Origin: Alphaproteobacteria bacterium
Lineage (GTDB): Bacteria > Pseudomonadota > Alphaproteobacteria > Bin95
Assembly (NCBI GenBank): GCA_020638555.1
Contig: JACKII010000001.1
Location: 1,240,001-1,304,000 of the forward strand
Reading direction: 5' to 3'
DNA: 64,000 nucleotides
The notes under the pieces were generated by a model that saw nothing but the letters and a program-made list of their open reading frames with translations, ran no database searches and was not told the DNA's origin. A program made the translations under genes and the position numbers. Below, one piece after another: positions 1 through 9,347 of the stretch (positions within the stretch are counted from its first letter, which is position 1; each line of letters opens with the position of its first letter).

Positions 1-1
1 C

Positions 2-1705
<1,704 letters not shown>

Positions 1706-1741
1706 TCCCCGGTCACGACCGTCGTTGAAAGGGTCTGCCCT

Positions 1742-3142
1742 GTGGGCTTTGAGTTGAAACAGGTTCGTCTCTCGGGACGCGATGCCCTGCCGCTGGTCGA
1801 AGGCGGCAAGGGGATCGCGGTCTCCAACGGGGAAAGTTCCGGCGCCTGGGCCGCCACCGGCGGCGTCGGCACCTTCTCCGGCGTCAATGCGGATTCCCGC
1901 GACGACGCCGGCAACCTGATGTCCCAGGACTATCTGGGCAAGACCCGGCGCGACCGGCATGACGAACTGGTGGCCCACGCCGTGCGCGGGGCCGTGTACC
2001 AGGCCCGCGTCGCTTACGAGCGGGCGGCGGGCGCCGGTCCGATCCACATGAACGTGCTGTGGGAGATGGGCGGCGCCGAGCGGGTGTTGCATGGCGCATT
2101 GCAGGGGGCGGCCGGTCTGATCGACGGCGTGACCTGCGGCGCCGGCATGCCCTATCGCGTGGCGGAGATCGCTGCGTCCTACGGCGTTTACTACTACCCG
2201 ATCGTGTCGTCGGCTCGCGCCTTCCGCGCGTTGTGGAAGCGGGCCTATCACCGCTTCCCCGATCTGCTGGGCGGTGTGGTCTACGAGGATCCCTGGCGGG
2301 CGGGCGGCCATAACGGCCTCTCGAACAGCGAGGATCCAGAGGCGCCGGAAGACCCGAAGCCCCGGGTGCGCGAATTGCGCAAGGTCATGAACGAGGCCGG
2401 CCTGCACGACACGCCGGTGATCATGGCCGGCGGGGTCTGGCGGCTCGACGAATGGGCCGACTGGATGGATGACCCGGAGATCGCGCCGGTGGCCTTCCAG
2501 TTCGGCACCCGGCCGCTGCTGACCCAGGAAAGCCCGATTTCGGACCTGTGGAAGCAGCGCCTGCTGACCTTGAACGAAGGCGACGTCTATCTGAACCGGT
2601 TCAGCCCCACCGGCTTCTATTCCTCGGCGGTCCACAACGAGTTTCTGGAGGAATTGCGCGAGCGCAACGACCGCCAGATCGCGTTCTCCAGCGAGCCGGT
2701 CGGCGACCACGACACGGCGTTTGCCATGGGGCCGCGCGGCCGCAAGGTCTATGTCACCGCCGAAGACCTGCAACGGGCCGAGGCCTGGCAGGAGCAGGGC
2801 TTTACCGAGGGGATGCGCACGCCGGATTCGACCCTGATGTTCGTCGATCTGGAAACCCGCAACCAGATCTTGACCGACCAGATCGAATGCATGGGCTGCT
2901 TGTCCGCCTGCCGGTTTTCGAACTGGGCGGAGAACGAGGCCGGAACCACCGGGCGCAAGACCGACCCCCGCTCCTATTGTATTCAGAAGACGTTGCAGAC
3001 CATCGCCCATGGCGGCGAGCCGGATATGCAGTTAATGTTTGCCGGCCACAACGCCTATCGGTTCTCGACCGATCCGTTTTATGCGAACGGCTATATCCCG
3101 ACCGTTAGGTCGTTGGTTGAGCGGATAAAAACCGGCGCCTAG
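1742..3142 (+). CDS. Nitronate monooxygenase / 2-nitropropane dioxygenase-like flavoprotein with C-terminal cysteine cluster
   Basis: A 466-residue protein of the NPD-like TIM-barrel flavoenzyme family. Supporting segments are GVGTFSGVNAD near the N-terminus, a GVTCGAGMP strand, and AGGHNG at residues 187-192, which matches the AGGH-x-G motif of nitronate monooxygenases, followed by VIMAGGVW. It starts at a GTG with GAAAGGG 8 bases upstream. Unusually, the C-terminal part carries C383-x2-C386-x3-C390 and C413, absent from ordinary nitronate monooxygenases and suggestive of a metal or Fe-S site. It lies 36 bases after pnp on the same strand. The substrate is unknown; the fold assignment is firm, the reaction is not. 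Confidence 0.6.
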   Translation: MGFELKQVRLSGRDALPLVEGGKGIAVSNGESSGAWAATGGVGTFSGVNADSRDDAGNLMSQDYLGKTRRDRHDELVAHAVRGAVYQARVAYERAAGAGPIHMNVLWEMGGAERVLHGALQGAAGLIDGVTCGAGMPYRVAEIAASYGVYYYPIVSSARAFRALWKRAYHRFPDLLGGVVYEDPWRAGGHNGLSNSEDPEAPEDPKPRVRELRKVMNEAGLHDTPVIMAGGVWRLDEWADWMDDPEIAPVAFQFGTRPLLTQESPISDLWKQRLLTLNEGDVYLNRFSPTGFYSSAVHNEFLEELRERNDRQIAFSSEPVGDHDTAFAMGPRGRKVYVTAEDLQRAEAWQEQGFTEGMRTPDSTLMFVDLETRNQILTDQIECMGCLSACRFSNWAENEAGTTGRKTDPRSYCIQKTLQTIAHGGEPDMQLMFAGHNAYRFSTDPFYANGYIPTVRSLVERIKTGA

Positions 3143-3186
3143 CCTGGCTGCGGCCGGCCAAAATGGCATTATTCTTATTTTCGTCG

Positions 3187-3227
3187 TTGGACAACAACCT
3201 CAACAATGTGTATACATTGTTGAGGTT
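3187..3227 (+). promoter_or_regulatory. Promoter with 32-bp perfect palindrome upstream of irr
   Basis: A -35-like TTGGAC at 3187-3192 and a -10-like TATACA at 3211-3216 are separated by 18 bases. The -10 lies inside a perfect inverted repeat with 14-base arms (3196-3209 and 3214-3227, right arm ACATTGTTGAGGTT) around GTAT. The palindrome has no T-run after it, so an operator is more likely than a terminator. The obvious target is irr, starting at 3273. The bound regulator is unknown. Confidence 0.55.
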
Positions 3228-3272
3228 TGGCGTATGGGCGTCCGACCGAGAGTCAGACGGTGGGGATGAAAA

Positions 3273-3689
3273 ATGACGGCGAAAAGCTATAGCGAGGTCA
3301 TCGATCGTTTGCGTCAGGCGGGGTTGCGGCCGACACGGCAGCGGATCGGACTGGGCAAACTGCTGTTCGCCGGCGAGCATCGGCATGTGACCGCCGACCA
3401 ATTGCATATTGAGGCGGAGCGTTCGGGCCTCTCGGTGTCGCTTGCCACGGTGTACAACACGCTGCACCAGTTCCGGAATGCTGGCCTGCTGCGCGAGGTG
3501 GTGGCCGAGCCGGGGCGCTCGTATTTCGACACCAACACCGAGGCGCATCATCATTTCTTCAATGTGTCCGAAGGGGCGCTGATCGACATTCCGGCAGCGG
3601 ATGTCGACCTGCCTTCGCTACCGGTTCCGCCGGATGGCATGGGGGTCGACCGGGTGGATATCGTCATTCGGGTTCGCAATCTCACATAG
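3273..3689 (+). CDS. irr: Fur-family iron response regulator, Irr type
   Basis: A 138-residue Fur-superfamily repressor. The winged-helix domain spans about residues 1-85 (LRPTRQRI, then the recognition helix SLATVYNTLHQF). A dimerisation domain follows, with the HHH triplet at 92-94 (TEAHHHFF) that in Irr proteins takes part in haem/metal sensing. The C-terminal CxxC zinc pairs of Fur, Zur and PerR are absent, as in Irr. No N-terminal haem regulatory motif of the Bradyrhizobium type is present. Alphaproteobacterial Irr controls iron storage and haem genes when iron is low. A candidate iron control element lies between this gene and the downstream rubrerythrin gene. Confidence 0.88.
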   Translation: MTAKSYSEVIDRLRQAGLRPTRQRIGLGKLLFAGEHRHVTADQLHIEAERSGLSVSLATVYNTLHQFRNAGLLREVVAEPGRSYFDTNTEAHHHFFNVSEGALIDIPAADVDLPSLPVPPDGMGVDRVDIVIRVRNLT

Positions 3690-3711
3690 ATTTTCAATAA
3701 GTTGCAGAAAT

Positions 3712-3735
3712 ATTTAGAACAATTCTATATTGACA
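3712..3735 (+). promoter_or_regulatory. Candidate iron control element (ICE) and -35 box of the rubrerythrin promoter
   Basis: TTTAGAA at 3713-3719 and TTCTATA at 3723-3729 form an inverted repeat with one mismatch around CAA. This resembles the TTTAGAA...TTCTAAA-type element bound by Irr in rhizobia (from memory). A perfect TTGACA -35 box follows at 3730-3735, touching the repeat. The -10 is weak. Placement directly after irr and before a di-iron protein gene fits Irr control. Confidence 0.6.
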
Positions 3736-3830
3736 TTCCCGCGGGAAGCGACCAAATTGATTGAGTGTGGGCCAGTCTGTGGCTCGGTCCACGCGGGAAT
3801 TGGTCCACTATCGCATAAGGAACGTCACCC

Positions 3831-4247
3831 ATGTCGTTGAAGGGCACAAAGACCGAAGGTAATCTGAAAGAGGCGTTTGCCGGGGAATCGCAGGCCAACC
3901 GCCGCTATCTCTATTTCGCCCAGAAGGCTGACGTCGAAGGCTACAACGATGTCGCCGCCGTGTTCCGCTCCACCGCCGAAGGCGAGACCGGCCACGCGCA
4001 CGGCCATCTGGAATTCCTGGAGGAAGTGGGCGATCCGGCCACCGGCCTGCCGATCGGCGGCACCGACAAGAACCTGAAGGCCGCCGTCGCCGGCGAAACG
4101 CACGAATACACCGACATGTATCCGGGCATGGCGCGCACGGCCCGCGAAGAGGGCTTCGACGAGATCGCCGATTGGTTCGAAACCCTGGCGAAGGCCGAGC
4201 GCAGCCACGCCGGCCGTTTCCAGAAGGCTCTGGACGACCTCGCCTAA
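3831..4247 (+). CDS. Rubrerythrin-family di-iron protein without rubredoxin domain
   Basis: A 138-residue ferritin-like four-helix protein. The di-iron ligands are visible as E19, E52-x2-H55, E89-x2-E92 and E123-x2-H126, the rubrerythrin pattern. The C-terminal rubredoxin (CxxC...CxxC) domain is missing, so electrons must come from a separate donor. Rubrerythrins reduce hydrogen peroxide or handle iron. The next two genes, a two-cluster Fe-S protein and a DUF3501 protein, are regular partners of this type, and the Fe-S protein is a plausible electron supplier. It sits 95 bases after an ICE-like box, implying iron-dependent control. Confidence 0.9.
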   Translation: MSLKGTKTEGNLKEAFAGESQANRRYLYFAQKADVEGYNDVAAVFRSTAEGETGHAHGHLEFLEEVGDPATGLPIGGTDKNLKAAVAGETHEYTDMYPGMARTAREEGFDEIADWFETLAKAERSHAGRFQKALDDLA

Positions 4248-4270
4248 GACGGCGCCGGTCGAAAGACCCC

Positions 4271-4310
4271 TGGCGGGGCCGCGGCGTGCGTGCCCCGCCA
4301 CTCTTGTTTT
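4271..4310 (+). terminator. GC-rich hairpin with T-rich tail after the rubrerythrin gene
   Basis: TGGCGGGGC at 4271-4279 pairs with GCCCCGCCA at 4292-4300 (9 bp, 12-base loop), followed by CTCTTGTTTT. It probably terminates part of the transcription, so rubrerythrin could be made in excess of the downstream Fe-S protein. Confidence 0.5.
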
Positions 4311-4379
4311 GCATCCGTTGGAATCGTGAACAGCAGGTAGGGAGCCGGCACCCTCTGGCGTGTCCGGCAGGAGCGAGCA

Positions 4380-5732
4380 ATGGCTGAAGGCAGTTTGGAA
4401 GCCCCCGTCCGTCACCCGGTGCCGTGGCAGGACGCCGATTTCACCGACCCCGCGGCGATCGATGCGGAATTGCGTCGGGTGTTCGACATCTGCCATGGCT
4501 GCCGGCGGTGTTTCAATCTGTGCGACTCGTTCCCGACCCTGTTCGACCTGGTCGACGAGGCGCCGTCGATGGAATTGGACACGGTCGACAGCAAGGATTT
4601 CAAGGGCGTGGTCGACGGTTGCACGCTCTGCGACATGTGTTTCCTGACCAAGTGCCCGTATGTGCCGCCGCACGAGTTCAACATCGATTTCCCGCACCTG
4701 ATGCTGCGCTATCGCTATGCGGAGTTCCAGAAAAGCGGCGTGCCGTTCGGCGAGAAGCAACTGACCGAAACCGACCGCAACGCCGCGCTGGCGCGGATCG
4801 CGCCCGGCATCTGCAACTGGGCCAGCCGCGAGGGCAACGGGCTGACCCGGCCCCTGCTGGAAAGCACCATGGGCGTGCACCGCGACGCGGCACTGCCGGA
4901 ATACGCCGCCAAGCCGCTGACCGCCCAGGCCAAGGCGAAGCCGCCGGTGCGCGACGGGTCGGCGCCGGCCGCCGGCCGCAAGGCTCTGGTGTTCGCCACC
5001 TGCTTTGCCGAGCACAACCGCACCGAAACCGGCACGGCGGCGCTGGCCATCCTGGCCAAGAACGGCGTCGAGGCGGAACTGATCTATCCCATGTGCTGCG
5101 GCATGCCCCAGCTGGAGCATGGCGACATCGCCAATGTGGCGGACCGCGCCCGCAAGGTGGCGGCGCAGTTGCGGCCGCAGGTCGATGCCGGCCTGCCGGT
5201 GATCGGCCTGGTGCCGTCCTGCACGCTGATGCTGAAATTCGAGTGGCCGCTGCTGGTGCCGGACGACGACAACGTCCAGGCGCTGTCGGCGGCGACCAAG
5301 GATATCAGCGAATACATCGTCGACATCGCCAAGACCGAAGGGCTGGCCGCGGGGCTGGCGCCGCTGGATGGCAGCGTCACCGTTCACATCGCCTGCCATG
5401 CCCGCGCCCAGAATATGGGCCAGAAGGCGGCCGAGCTGCTGCGGCTGATCCCCGAGATCGACCTGAAGGTGATCGAGCGGTGCTCCGGCCATGGCGGCTC
5501 GTGGGGCATCATGAAACAGCATTTCGAGGTGGCGCTGAAAGTGGGGAAGCCGGTGGCGCGGCAGGCGGTGAAGAACGCCAAGGAGGCGCCGGGACGGCAC
5601 TATGTCGTCTCCGAATGCCCGCTGGCCGGCATGCACATCGCCCAGGGCATGGGCCTGATCGAAGCCGGGGCCCGCGTCGAGGATGCGCCGCACCCGGTTG
5701 AGTTGTTCGCCCGTGCCTATGGGCTCGCCTGA
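4380..5732 (+). CDS. GlpC/HdrD-like iron-sulfur (CCG-domain) protein
   Basis: A 450-residue cytoplasmic Fe-S protein. The N-terminal ferredoxin part has C38-x2-C41-x2-C44-x3-C48 and C81-x2-C84-x2-C87-x4-C92, enough for two [4Fe-4S] clusters. The rest holds the cysteine-rich CCG-type segments (YPMCCGMPQLEHGD, and later ERCSGHGGSWG) seen in GlpC, LldE and heterodisulfide reductase subunits. It has no transmembrane helix and no dehydrogenase partner nearby, so it is not glycerol-3-phosphate dehydrogenase itself. Placement between rubrerythrin and DUF3501 suggests it passes electrons to rubrerythrin (inference). Confidence 0.8.
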   Translation: MAEGSLEAPVRHPVPWQDADFTDPAAIDAELRRVFDICHGCRRCFNLCDSFPTLFDLVDEAPSMELDTVDSKDFKGVVDGCTLCDMCFLTKCPYVPPHEFNIDFPHLMLRYRYAEFQKSGVPFGEKQLTETDRNAALARIAPGICNWASREGNGLTRPLLESTMGVHRDAALPEYAAKPLTAQAKAKPPVRDGSAPAAGRKALVFATCFAEHNRTETGTAALAILAKNGVEAELIYPMCCGMPQLEHGDIANVADRARKVAAQLRPQVDAGLPVIGLVPSCTLMLKFEWPLLVPDDDNVQALSAATKDISEYIVDIAKTEGLAAGLAPLDGSVTVHIACHARAQNMGQKAAELLRLIPEIDLKVIERCSGHGGSWGIMKQHFEVALKVGKPVARQAVKNAKEAPGRHYVVSECPLAGMHIAQGMGLIEAGARVEDAPHPVELFARAYGLA

Positions 5733-5763
5733 ACCGATTGGACAGAGAAGGTCAACAAGCGCG

Positions 5764-6351
5764 ATGCCACAGAAACAGATCACGCGCGCCGACGTGATGC
5801 CGTTGGCGGACTACGAGGCCATCCGCAAGCCGAAGCGCAAGGAAATGGCGGCGCTGAAGAAGACGCGGCGCATGGAAGTCGGCCCGTTCTGCACCTTTTA
5901 TTTCGAGAGCTTCGCCACGATGTGGCACCAGATCCACGAGATGCTGGCGATCGAAAAGGGCGGCGAGGCGCAGATTGCCGACGAACTCGACGCCTACAAC
6001 CCGCTGATCCCCCAGGGCTCGGAACTGGTGGCGACGGTGATGTTCGAGATCGACGACGAGGTGCGGCGCAAGAATGTGCTGAACCGCCTCGGCGGTGTCG
6101 AGGACACCATGTTCATCGAGCTCGGCGGCGAACGGGTCATGAGCCGGGCCGAGGTCGATGCGGACCGCACCACGGCGGAGGGCAAGGCGTCCTCGGTCCA
6201 GTTCGTGCATTTCGATTTCTCGCCGGCGCAGATCGCGGCGTTCAAGACGGCCGGCACCCAGGTTCTGGTCGGCGTCGCGCACGAGAATTACGGCCATATC
6301 GCCGTCATGCCGGAAGCCACCCGCGCCGCACTGGCAACCGATTTCGACTGA
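5764..6351 (+). CDS. DUF3501 family protein
   Basis: A 195-residue protein recognised as DUF3501 by its N-terminus (QITRADVMPLADYEAIRK) and its stretch VGPFCTFYFESFATMWHQIHEML. The ATG at 5764 was chosen because AGAGAAGG lies 12 bases upstream and the family begins here. It follows the CCG Fe-S gene by 31 bases and is almost certainly in its operon. The function is unknown. The family is repeatedly found beside rubrerythrin and GlpC-like Fe-S proteins, so a role in that redox module is a fair guess. Confidence 0.8.
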   Translation: MPQKQITRADVMPLADYEAIRKPKRKEMAALKKTRRMEVGPFCTFYFESFATMWHQIHEMLAIEKGGEAQIADELDAYNPLIPQGSELVATVMFEIDDEVRRKNVLNRLGGVEDTMFIELGGERVMSRAEVDADRTTAEGKASSVQFVHFDFSPAQIAAFKTAGTQVLVGVAHENYGHIAVMPEATRAALATDFD

Positions 6352-6362
6352 TCGGGCCACTT

Positions 6363-6479
6363 GTTCCCCGGACGGTGCGGAGCGCCGATCCGGGGCCGCT
6401 CGCTGCGTGCGAACACGGGCGGGGACGGTGTTCGAAGGATGACGCCGATCCCGGCCCTCGCCTCCGGCTCGGCCGGGAA
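6363..6479. repeat. Interspersed intergenic repeat, copy 1 (double hairpin)
   Basis: This stretch is nearly identical over its first ~55 bases to 16726 onward and similar to 16841. It contains CCCCGGA...TCCGGGG and, near its end, TCCCGGCC...GGCCGGGA inverted repeats. Both copies lie just past the 3' end of a minus-strand gene (hisZ here, recN at the other copy). It looks like a REP-like element that may also serve as a terminator. Confidence 0.65.
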
Positions 6480-6488
6480 ACAGGAGGC

Positions 6489-7634
6489 TCAGCCGAGCGG
6501 CACTGCGGCGCCATCCTGCCAGACATGGCTGCACCCGAGGCGGCGGGCCTCATGGGCGGCGTCTGTCGCCGGCTCCAGGCCGATGACGGTCCACCAGCCC
6601 TCTGCCTGCCGCGCGCGACGGTCGGCGCTGGTGGTTCCCGCCGGCAGATACAGCCGGCGGGTCGGCGCCGGCGGATCGAGCGCGCGCATCACCTTGTCCA
6701 GATAGAGCGTGGCGCCGGTCGCGGTTTCCCCCGCATGGCCGGGCGCCGTCGCCCAATAGCGGCCGCCGCGGCCCAGTTCGCCGTTGAGGCCGCGGGCGAA
6801 CAGCGAAAAGCTGATGCCGCTGTGATACTCGAAGCCGCGATGCTCCACCGGGTCGAGGGTCACTTCCAGGTCCGGCAGGCTTTCGGCCAGCAGCGGCAGC
6901 AGCGCCTCCGCCGGCGCCAGGGCCTCCCGTGCCGCGGCCGGCAGGTCCAGCGCCTTCAGCGCCTTCAGAGCGGCCGCCGCCGGGCCTGCCGTCGCCATGA
7001 CCGCGGCCAGCAGCGGGGCCGCCGTGCCGGTCAGGCGCTCGACCGAGGCCTGGTCCTTGCGGTTGAGGGCCTCGCGCAGGTCGTGCGAAACCGCATCGCC
7101 CGCCACCAAGGCCGGCAGCAGGGCAGGGGCGAGCACAGGCAGGCTCAGGTCCACGGTCAGGCCCTTGACGCCGAGGGCGGTCAGGGCTTCGACCGCCACG
7201 GTGATCGCCTCGGCGTCCGCCGCCACGCTCTCGCAGCCGATCAGTTCCAGGCCGGCCTGGCGAAACTGCCGGTCCGCCCGCAACTGGTCGCCGGTGACGC
7301 GCAACACGGTGCCATTGTAGCAAAGGCGCAGCGGTCGGGGCCAGCCGCTCAGGCGGGTGGCCGCGATCCGCGCGATTTGCGGGGTGATGTCGGCGCGCAC
7401 GGCCATGGTTCGCTGCGAGACCGGGTCGACCAGGCGGAAGGTCTTGTCGACCATCGCCGCGCCGGGGCCGGTCAGCAGCGAGGCTTCGAACTCCACCAGC
7501 GGCGTCGACACCTGGCGATAGCCGTTCTGGCGAAACCGGGACAGCAGGCTTTCGGTGACGAAGGCCTCGTGCTCGGCTTCGGGCGGCAGGGTGTCGCGCA
7601 GGCCGCTGGGCAGCAGGGCGGTGCTTTCGGTCAT
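6489..7634 (-). CDS. hisZ: ATP phosphoribosyltransferase regulatory subunit HisZ
   Basis: A 381-residue class II aminoacyl-tRNA-synthetase-like protein resembling HisRS but shorter and without the anticodon-binding domain. Motif-2-like TMAVRADITPQIARIAATRL and LCYNGTVLRV segments are typical of HisZ. HisZ pairs with the short HisG to form the hetero-octameric first enzyme of histidine synthesis and provides feedback inhibition. No hisG is seen in the window. The ATG at 7634 gives the usual MTES...LLPSGLRDTLPPEA start. Confidence 0.9.
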   Translation of the reverse strand: MTESTALLPSGLRDTLPPEAEHEAFVTESLLSRFRQNGYRQVSTPLVEFEASLLTGPGAAMVDKTFRLVDPVSQRTMAVRADITPQIARIAATRLSGWPRPLRLCYNGTVLRVTGDQLRADRQFRQAGLELIGCESVAADAEAITVAVEALTALGVKGLTVDLSLPVLAPALLPALVAGDAVSHDLREALNRKDQASVERLTGTAAPLLAAVMATAGPAAAALKALKALDLPAAAREALAPAEALLPLLAESLPDLEVTLDPVEHRGFEYHSGISFSLFARGLNGELGRGGRYWATAPGHAGETATGATLYLDKVMRALDPPAPTRRLYLPAGTTSADRRARQAEGWWTVIGLEPATDAAHEARRLGCSHVWQDGAAVPLG

Positions 7635-7765
7635 GGCGGAGATGTTCCGGCTTCCGGGCGTTGGCCGCCGTTCTAACGGCTACAGCAATTTCCAGCGAGG
7701 CGGAATCGCCGCGCGACCCCGAAATTGCGGCAATAAACGGCGCTAGGACGGCGCTGGCAAGCGCT

Positions 7766-9340
7766 TCAGAACCGCAGCACCTTGGCCTGGATCACGCCAT
7801 CCACGCCGGCGATCTCCGCCGCCACCGCATCGGAGCACGGCTCGTCGATCTCGACCAGGGCCAGGGCGTGGCCGTTGGCCGGCGAGCGCCCCAGGTGGAA
7901 GTTGGCGATATTGACGTTGGCATTGCCGAGAATGGTGCCGAGCTTGCCGATGAAGCCGGGCTTGTCCTCGTTGCGGATGAACAGCATGTGCGAGCCGAGC
8001 TGGGCGTCGAAATTGATGTCCTGCACCTCGACCACCCGCGGCATGGTGCCGAACAGGGCGCCGGCGACGGCGCGGGTCTGGCGCTCGGTCTCGACCGTGA
8101 CGCGGATCAGCGACTGGAAGTCGCCGGACTGGTCGTTCTTGACCTCGGTCACGTCGATATTGCGCTCGCGCGCGATCACCGGCGCGTTGACCATGTTGAC
8201 GCTGTCCAGCAGCGGCCGCAGCAGGCCCATCAGCACCAGGGCCGACAGCGGCCGGGTGTTCAGCTCCGCCACATGGCCGCGGTATTCGATGGTCAGCTTG
8301 CGCAGGCCGCTTTCGGTCAACTGGCCGGCAAAGCTGCCCAGCTGCTCGGCCAGGCCCATGAAGGGCTTCAGGCGCGGCGCTTCCTCGGCGCTGATCGACG
8401 GCATGTTGAGCGCGTTCGACACCGCGCCGGTCAGCAGATAGTCGCTGATCTGCTCGGCCACCTGGAGGGCGACGTTCTCCTGCGCCTCTTCCGTGCTGGC
8501 GCCCAGATGCGGCGTGGTCACGACATTGTCGAGGCCGAACAGCACGTTCTCGCGCGCCGGCTCCTGCACGAACACGTCGAAGGCGGCGCCGGCCACATGG
8601 CCATCCTTCAACGCGGCCGCCAGGTCCTCTTCCACCACCAGGCCGCCGCGGGCGCAGTTGATGATGCGCACGCCCGGCTTGCACCGGGACAGGGTTTCGG
8701 TGTTGAGCAGGCCGCGGGTCTGCTCGGTCATGGGCGTGTGCAGGGTGATGAAATCGGCCCGGCGCAGCAACTCCTCGAACTCGACCTTTTCCACGCCCAG
8801 ATCGGCGGCGCGCTCCGGCGAGAGGAAGGGGTCGAACGCGATGACGCGCATGCGCAGGCCCAGCGCGCGCTCGGCGACGATGGTGCCGATATTGCCGCAG
8901 CCGACCACGCCCAGGGTCTTGGCGTACAGTTCGACGCCCATGAATTTCGATTTTTCCCACTTGCCCGCCTGGGTGGAGCGGTCGGCGGCGGGAATCTGGC
9001 GCGCCAGCGCGAACATCATGGCGATGGCGTGCTCGGCGGTGGTGATGGTGTTGCCATAGGGCGTGTTCATCACGACGATGCCGCGGGCGGTCGCCGCCGC
9101 CTGGTCGACATTGTCGACGCCGATGCCGGCGCGGCCGACCACTTTCAGATTGGTCGCCTTTGCCAGCAGATCGGCGGTGACCTTGGTGGCGGACCGGATG
9201 GCGAGGCCGTCATAATCGCCGATGATGGCGGCCAGTTCGTCCGGCTTCAGGCCGACCTTGCGGTCGACCTCGATGCCGCGCTCCCGGAAAATCTCGGTGG
9301 CGCGCGGGCTCAGATCGTCGGAAATCAGAACTTTGGGCAT
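7766..9340 (-). CDS. serA: D-3-phosphoglycerate dehydrogenase
   Basis: A 524-residue long-form SerA. The order is substrate-binding N-terminus (MPKVLISDDLSPRATEIF), Rossmann domain with GCGNIG (LGVVGCGNIGTIVAERA), catalytic segments INCARGGLVVEEDL and TTPHLGASTEEAQENV, an intervening domain, and a C-terminal ACT domain (MLFIRNEDKPGFIGKLGTILG). It oxidises 3-phosphoglycerate to 3-phosphohydroxypyruvate, the first step of serine synthesis; the ACT domain fits serine feedback. It lies 7 bases after serC, so the two genes form one operon with consecutive pathway steps. Confidence 0.97.
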   Translation of the reverse strand: MPKVLISDDLSPRATEIFRERGIEVDRKVGLKPDELAAIIGDYDGLAIRSATKVTADLLAKATNLKVVGRAGIGVDNVDQAAATARGIVVMNTPYGNTITTAEHAIAMMFALARQIPAADRSTQAGKWEKSKFMGVELYAKTLGVVGCGNIGTIVAERALGLRMRVIAFDPFLSPERAADLGVEKVEFEELLRRADFITLHTPMTEQTRGLLNTETLSRCKPGVRIINCARGGLVVEEDLAAALKDGHVAGAAFDVFVQEPARENVLFGLDNVVTTPHLGASTEEAQENVALQVAEQISDYLLTGAVSNALNMPSISAEEAPRLKPFMGLAEQLGSFAGQLTESGLRKLTIEYRGHVAELNTRPLSALVLMGLLRPLLDSVNMVNAPVIARERNIDVTEVKNDQSGDFQSLIRVTVETERQTRAVAGALFGTMPRVVEVQDINFDAQLGSHMLFIRNEDKPGFIGKLGTILGNANVNIANFHLGRSPANGHALALVEIDEPCSDAVAAEIAGVDGVIQAKVLRF

Positions 9341-9347
9341 GGGGGAT

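Noticed and set aside
6352..6488. The repeat region as a small protein gene or an insertion sequence remnant
   Set aside because: No transposase homology, no target-site duplication and no ribosome-binding site; both copies are better explained as a non-coding hairpin repeat.
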